Shown: piece after piece, positions 62,887-64,000 of the stretch
Numbering within the stretch: position 1 is the first letter of the stretch
How the letters are laid out: every line of letters begins with the position of its first letter
Origin: Adineta steineri
Taxonomy: Eukaryota > Rotifera > Eurotatoria > Adinetida > Adinetidae
Assembly: GCA_905250115.1 (NCBI GenBank)
Contig: CAJNOI010000168.1
Location: 126,575-190,574, forward strand
DNA: 64,000 nucleotides
Direction: 5' to 3'
The notes under the pieces: generated by a model
The model's input: the letters and a program-made list of their open reading frames with translations, nothing else
What the model was told of the DNA's origin: nothing
The model's database searches: none
Program-made: the position numbers and the translations under genes

Positions 62887-64000
62887 ATGGCTTCAAGAAG
62901 AGTTTGTTTATGGCTGTTATTTATGATTATCACGCAATCAATCGAAGAAGATATACGATCAATGCAAATGTCTATAATCTCTGATTATAAATTTCAATGT
63001 GTCAATACAACTTGTTTTCCATTCATGAATGTTTTCACATCAAACATCAAGAATTGTCAAGTAGCCTGCTTAGCTCAAAGTCAATGTGCAGGAGCCACTT
63101 TTGATCGATCAACTTCTAATTGTGAATTATTTGATAATATATTGAACCAAAATGGAAATATGTTGGCTGATGTCGATACTATTAGCATCAATGTCATCAC
63201 GGGAACACGATTTCCATCAGGTACAGTCTTAATAAAACAGATTTACATGAAAATATATTTATGAGAAAGAGAAAAAAGCAATATCAATTTATTCAGAATT
63301 AAAATAACTTGATAGAGATATTGAATACATTTGTCTATAAATCACATATCGGTTCGACTCAAAACGGAAAAAAAATATCTAACCAAAGCCTTCTCCGAAA
63401 TCTTTGTAAGACTTGAAATTAAACAATCAATACATCGAATATTAAAAGAATAATAAAGAAAAATGAGATAATTATTTTATGAAATGTCTATGAATATTAC
63501 GATTTTCATATTTAGAAATCTATACAAAATAGCGATATCTATGAACCAAATTCTCATCTTAAATAAAAATGACACATTTCAAGAAAAGAATTTATATGTA
63601 AACTTTCTATAAATTAATTTGTATAATTCTAAAAGTTTAATTATTAAAATTATAAGAAATATAAATTCAGTCGTTAAAATTATTACAGAAAAAGAAAAAA
63701 ATTAATAGATAAACATTATCCAATTATTTAGTCTTAATCTGAAATCGTTTTTCTAAAATAGAACCAACTACAACATCAACATCAATAACATCATCTTCAG
63801 CATCATCCTTATCTGCAACATCATCGTCATCAACATCATCATTGTTAACAACAACCTCATCATCAACAACAACCTCATCATCAACAACAACCTCATCATC
63901 AACAACAACCTCATCATCATCATCATCATCATCATCATCAACAACAACAACAACAACAACAACAACTGCTACTTCATCAACCACATCGTCAACAACAACA
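62887..64000 (+). CDS. PAN/apple-domain protein with Thr/Ser-rich region, partial at right edge
   Basis: Exon 1 62887-63220: signal peptide (MASRRVCLWLLFMIITQS) and PAN-like domain with cysteines in FQCVNTTCFPF, KNCQVACLAQSQC and SNCELFDN. It aligns along its length with the PAN exon of the gene at 38892-41361 and ends at the same place (TRFPSG) with a phase-1 donor. Intron 63221-63761. Exon 2 starts at 63762 (phase 1) and is open to the window end: EPTTTSTSITSSS, then repeated TTTSSS blocks, a mucin-like linker that may be O-glycosylated. By analogy a kelch propeller is expected beyond the window. The 5' extension of the frame (to 62752) lies before a 3' splice site TTACAG ending at 62875, so 62887 is taken as start. 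The minus-strand Val/Asp frame over exon 2 is a shadow. Confidence 0.7.
63221..63761 (+). other. Intron of the right-edge PAN gene
   Basis: Starts GTACAG and ends TTCTAAAATAG. At 541 bp it is longer than most introns in the window. No internal feature recognised. Confidence 0.6.
63771..63978. repeat. Low-complexity TCA/ACA coding repeat
   Basis: Imperfect tandem units such as TCATCATCAACAACAACC repeated several times, then (TCA)n and (ACA)n runs; encodes the Ser/Thr linker. Confidence 0.9.

Noticed and set aside
63724..63984. Minus-strand frame of Val/Asp repeats
   Set aside because: Antisense shadow of the TCA/ACA repeat; the plus-strand Thr/Ser frame has a matching splice acceptor and phase.

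Overview
The window is eukaryotic: AT-rich DNA with spliced genes on both strands and mostly short GT-AG introns (about 45-80 bp). It reads best as a bdelloid rotifer (Adineta/Rotaria type). The reasons are: many short stretches of (TGTGGG)n, the repeat I recall for bdelloid telomeres; a thiamine-salvage fusion gene of a kind animals normally lack; small introns; and local families of PAN-kelch proteins, receptors and Ig proteins. The species is inferred. A run of about 100 N (38250-38349) marks a scaffold gap.

Layout. 0-37 kb is ordinary gene territory: DLAT (pyruvate dehydrogenase E2), ISCU (Fe-S scaffold), an unrecognised 626-aa protein (minus), an EamA/DMT transporter, IK/RED splicing factor (minus), Tollip, an arrestin-domain protein with a PPxY motif (minus), a doublecortin (x2) plus IQ protein in 16 exons (minus), an AF9/ENL YEATS protein (minus) and an unrecognised 315-aa protein (minus). 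Exon junctions were followed base by base, and the summed exon lengths are divisible by three for every complete spliced gene.

37-64 kb looks different, possibly subtelomeric in character. It has a PAN-linker-kelch secreted protein (minus), Rab6 (minus), a methyl-end fatty acid desaturase, a broken Ig gene, a ThiD-TenA fusion gene, an intact Ig protein with a possible GPI signal, two rhodopsin-like receptors, and the start of a second PAN gene that runs off the right edge. Between them sit at least eleven short fold-back elements with a G-rich telomere-like arm facing a C-rich arm; only two more lie in the first 37 kb. The same region has a TA-flanked mariner-type MITE (667 bp), a 169-bp MITE whose body is a 10-bp tandem array between perfect 21-bp inverted ends, and two arrays of one 51-bp minisatellite.

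Systems worth attention: (1) the telomere-like fold-back family, several copies sharing the border CCATCTTGAGGGTG; (2) a ThiD-TenA gene, probably horizontally acquired, with a tiny first exon and lying between two such elements; (3) a 3' splice site within 1-40 nt upstream of the start codon in about eleven genes, as expected if transcripts receive a trans-spliced leader; (4) two PAN-domain paralogues whose exon phases allow reconstruction of a PAN, Thr/Ser linker, kelch-propeller architecture.
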